From: Gammaproteobacteria bacterium
GTDB taxonomy: Bacteria; Pseudomonadota; Gammaproteobacteria; Pseudomonadales; Azotimanducaceae
Direction of reading: 5' to 3'
NCBI GenBank assembly: GCA_003476445.1
Contig: DMUF01000136.1
Span: 1-6,550, forward strand
Length of the DNA stretch: 6,550 bases
Shown: positions 5,285-6,550 of the stretch, piece by piece
Layout of the letters: each line of letters starts with the position of its first letter
Numbering within the stretch: the stretch's first letter is position 1
The notes under the pieces: model-generated
Told to the model about the DNA's origin: nothing
Database searches by the model: none
Seen by the model: the letters and a program-made list of their open reading frames with translations, nothing else
Program-made: the position numbers and the translations under genes

Positions 5285-6502
5285 ATGGACCATTCGATGT
5301 TTGCGAACCGCCTAGCGCGGGTTGAGGGAATGCGTGCGGAGATCGAAACCGGGGCCGAGGAAGCCCAGCGCATTCGCAGGCTGCCGGATAATCTCGTAAA
5401 CAGTCTCGTTGATGCCGGCTTCTTCCGTTTCACATTGCCGGCGGCGCTCGGCGGCGAGGATGCAACTTCGACGCAGACCATTGCGGTGCTTGAAGCAATT
5501 GCCGCCATTGATGCTTCCACGGCGTGGAACGTCATGTTGGGCTCCGAGATCAATGCCATGGCCGCGGGCGGCATGGACCCGCAGCTCGCCCACGAGGTCT
5601 ATCTGATGGACCCCAAGGTCATCATGTGCGGCGGCGGTGGCCCGGGTAGCCAGCCGACGCGCGCAGAGCGTCAGAAGGATGGCAGCGTGCGCGTCTGGGG
5701 CCAGACCACGTTCATCAGCGGTTGCCACAATGCGCGCTACTGCTTCATGGGTGCGCCGCTGTTCAAGGATGGGCAGCCAGAGCTGGGCGCCAACGGGCTG
5801 CCCATCTACAAGATGTGGTTCCTGCACCGCGACCAGTGGGAAATCGTGGATACGTGGGATGTCGCGGGTCTGCGCGGCTCCGGTAGCAATGATGTCCGCG
5901 CAGAGGGCGGGTTGGTCCCCGAGAAATACGTGGGCGTCGATCTCATGACCATCCCGGCTCATTATGACAACCCCGTGTTTCGTATGCCGGTTCCGCTGCG
6001 CCTGGCCTACAACAAGGTGGCGGTTGCGCTTGGTGTTGCCCGCGGTGCGCTTGACGCGTTCCGAGACCTTGCGGAAAACAAGGTGCCCATGCTGTCGACC
6101 GCGACGCTGCGAAATCGTCCGATCGCGCAGTACCGCATGGGTGAGTGCATGGCTCAGTATCGCGCGATGCGTGCCTATGTCATGGACGCCATGCGCGATG
6201 TTGAGGAAGAGCTTGAGGCAGGCGCGGAGCTACCAAGCGCGGCAACGACGCAGGCAGCGCGTCTGGCCTGCGTCCACGCGAGCAACGAATGTATGAAGGT
6301 GGTCGACACCCTGCACAATACGGCGGGTGTCTCCGGCATGCGCATGTATTCGCCGCTGGAGCGCAAGCTGCGTGATGCTCATGGCTGTGCAACGCACCGC
6401 TGGGTCTCGCATCCCCTGTACCAGGATCTGGGCGGGATTCTGCTCGGCCTAGATCCGTCCCCGGAGTTTGCCGGCGGGCTCGGGTCGCCAACCCCCCGGT
6501 AA
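5285..6502 (+). CDS. Acyl-CoA dehydrogenase-fold flavoprotein, type 2 / group D monooxygenase-like
   Basis: This 405-residue flavoprotein has the acyl-CoA dehydrogenase fold. The N-terminal helical domain runs from 1 to about 110, with LPAALGGEDA (51-60). A middle beta-domain follows, with the flavin-loop pattern WGQTTFISG (138-146) and the highly conserved WDVAGLRGSGSNDV (191-204) ending in VPE (211-213). The C-terminal helical domain has THN-type sequence LHNTAGVSGMRMYSPLERKLRDAH (343-366 region) and H371, H376. The catalytic glutamate loop of classical acyl-CoA dehydrogenases is not seen; the C-terminal pattern with Arg-Asp-x-His resembles the type 2 group that includes flavin monooxygenase components such as HsaA, DszC and HPAH C2. 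It may therefore use reduced flavin and O2. ATG 5285 has GGTGA only 4 nt upstream; ATG 5297, four codons on, is an alternative. It is last in its operon, before an intrinsic terminator. Confidence 0.85.
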   Translation: MDHSMFANRLARVEGMRAEIETGAEEAQRIRRLPDNLVNSLVDAGFFRFTLPAALGGEDATSTQTIAVLEAIAAIDASTAWNVMLGSEINAMAAGGMDPQLAHEVYLMDPKVIMCGGGGPGSQPTRAERQKDGSVRVWGQTTFISGCHNARYCFMGAPLFKDGQPELGANGLPIYKMWFLHRDQWEIVDTWDVAGLRGSGSNDVRAEGGLVPEKYVGVDLMTIPAHYDNPVFRMPVPLRLAYNKVAVALGVARGALDAFRDLAENKVPMLSTATLRNRPIAQYRMGECMAQYRAMRAYVMDAMRDVEEELEAGAELPSAATTQAARLACVHASNECMKVVDTLHNTAGVSGMRMYSPLERKLRDAHGCATHRWVSHPLYQDLGGILLGLDPSPEFAGGLGSPTPR

Positions 6503-6522
6503 GCTCAACCGGTCAGAAACAG

Positions 6523-6549
6523 AAAACCCGGCTTAAAGCCGGGTTTTTT
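6523..6549 (+). terminator. Rho-independent terminator
   Basis: The stem CCCGGC/GCCGGG has a TTAAA loop and is followed by six T residues; A-T pairs (AAAA with TTTT) extend the stem outward. It begins 20 nt after the stop codon of the acyl-CoA dehydrogenase-like gene and ends that operon. Because an A-run precedes the stem, it could also work for a gene arriving from the right. Confidence 0.92.
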
Positions 6550-6550
6550 G

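Overview
The window looks like a catabolic or biosynthetic accessory region of a GC-rich bacterium, most likely a proteobacterium. The main clue is a LuxR-type regulator with an autoinducer-binding-like N-terminal domain, an architecture largely confined to Proteobacteria. Genes are tightly packed, have clear Shine-Dalgarno sites and use ATG or GTG starts. I cannot assign a genus from the sequence alone. There are no RNA genes, insertion sequences, CRISPR arrays or attachment sites that I can support, and no gene-free stretch longer than 300 bases.

Layout from left to right. A minus-strand pair comes first: a cytochrome P450 cut by the left edge (1-536), preceded in the same operon by a Rieske non-heme iron oxygenase alpha subunit (569-1951). 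A divergent regulatory gap (1952-2135) holds two abutting perfect inverted repeats. Then a plus-strand VOC-fold metalloenzyme (2136-2597) runs tail-to-tail into a minus-strand pair of single hot-dog proteins of the MaoC hydratase type (2594-3001 and 2998-3450). The convergent stop codons share a CTAG palindrome, and the two hot-dog genes overlap by ATGA. A second divergent gap (3451-3629), also with inverted repeats, separates them from a plus-strand LuxR-type regulator (3630-4457). A third gap (4458-4649) carries a good sigma70-like promoter whose -10 box lies inside an inverted repeat. It leads into a PNPOx-like split-barrel flavin protein (4650-5243) and an acyl-CoA dehydrogenase-fold flavoprotein (5285-6502), closed by an intrinsic terminator (6523-6549).

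Taken together the genes describe oxidative attack on a lipophilic, ring-containing or branched substrate. Two oxygenases (P450, Rieske) and a flavoprotein would introduce oxygen or unsaturation. A heteromeric hydratase would act on an enoyl-CoA-like intermediate, and a VOC enzyme would carry out a metal-dependent isomerisation, epimerisation or ring cleavage. The substrate is not readable from the sequence. Neither the reductase nor the ferredoxin needed by the P450 and Rieske enzymes is in the window. The regulator seems to lack the AHL-contacting aspartate and has a shortened ligand pocket region, so it may sense a pathway compound rather than a quorum signal.
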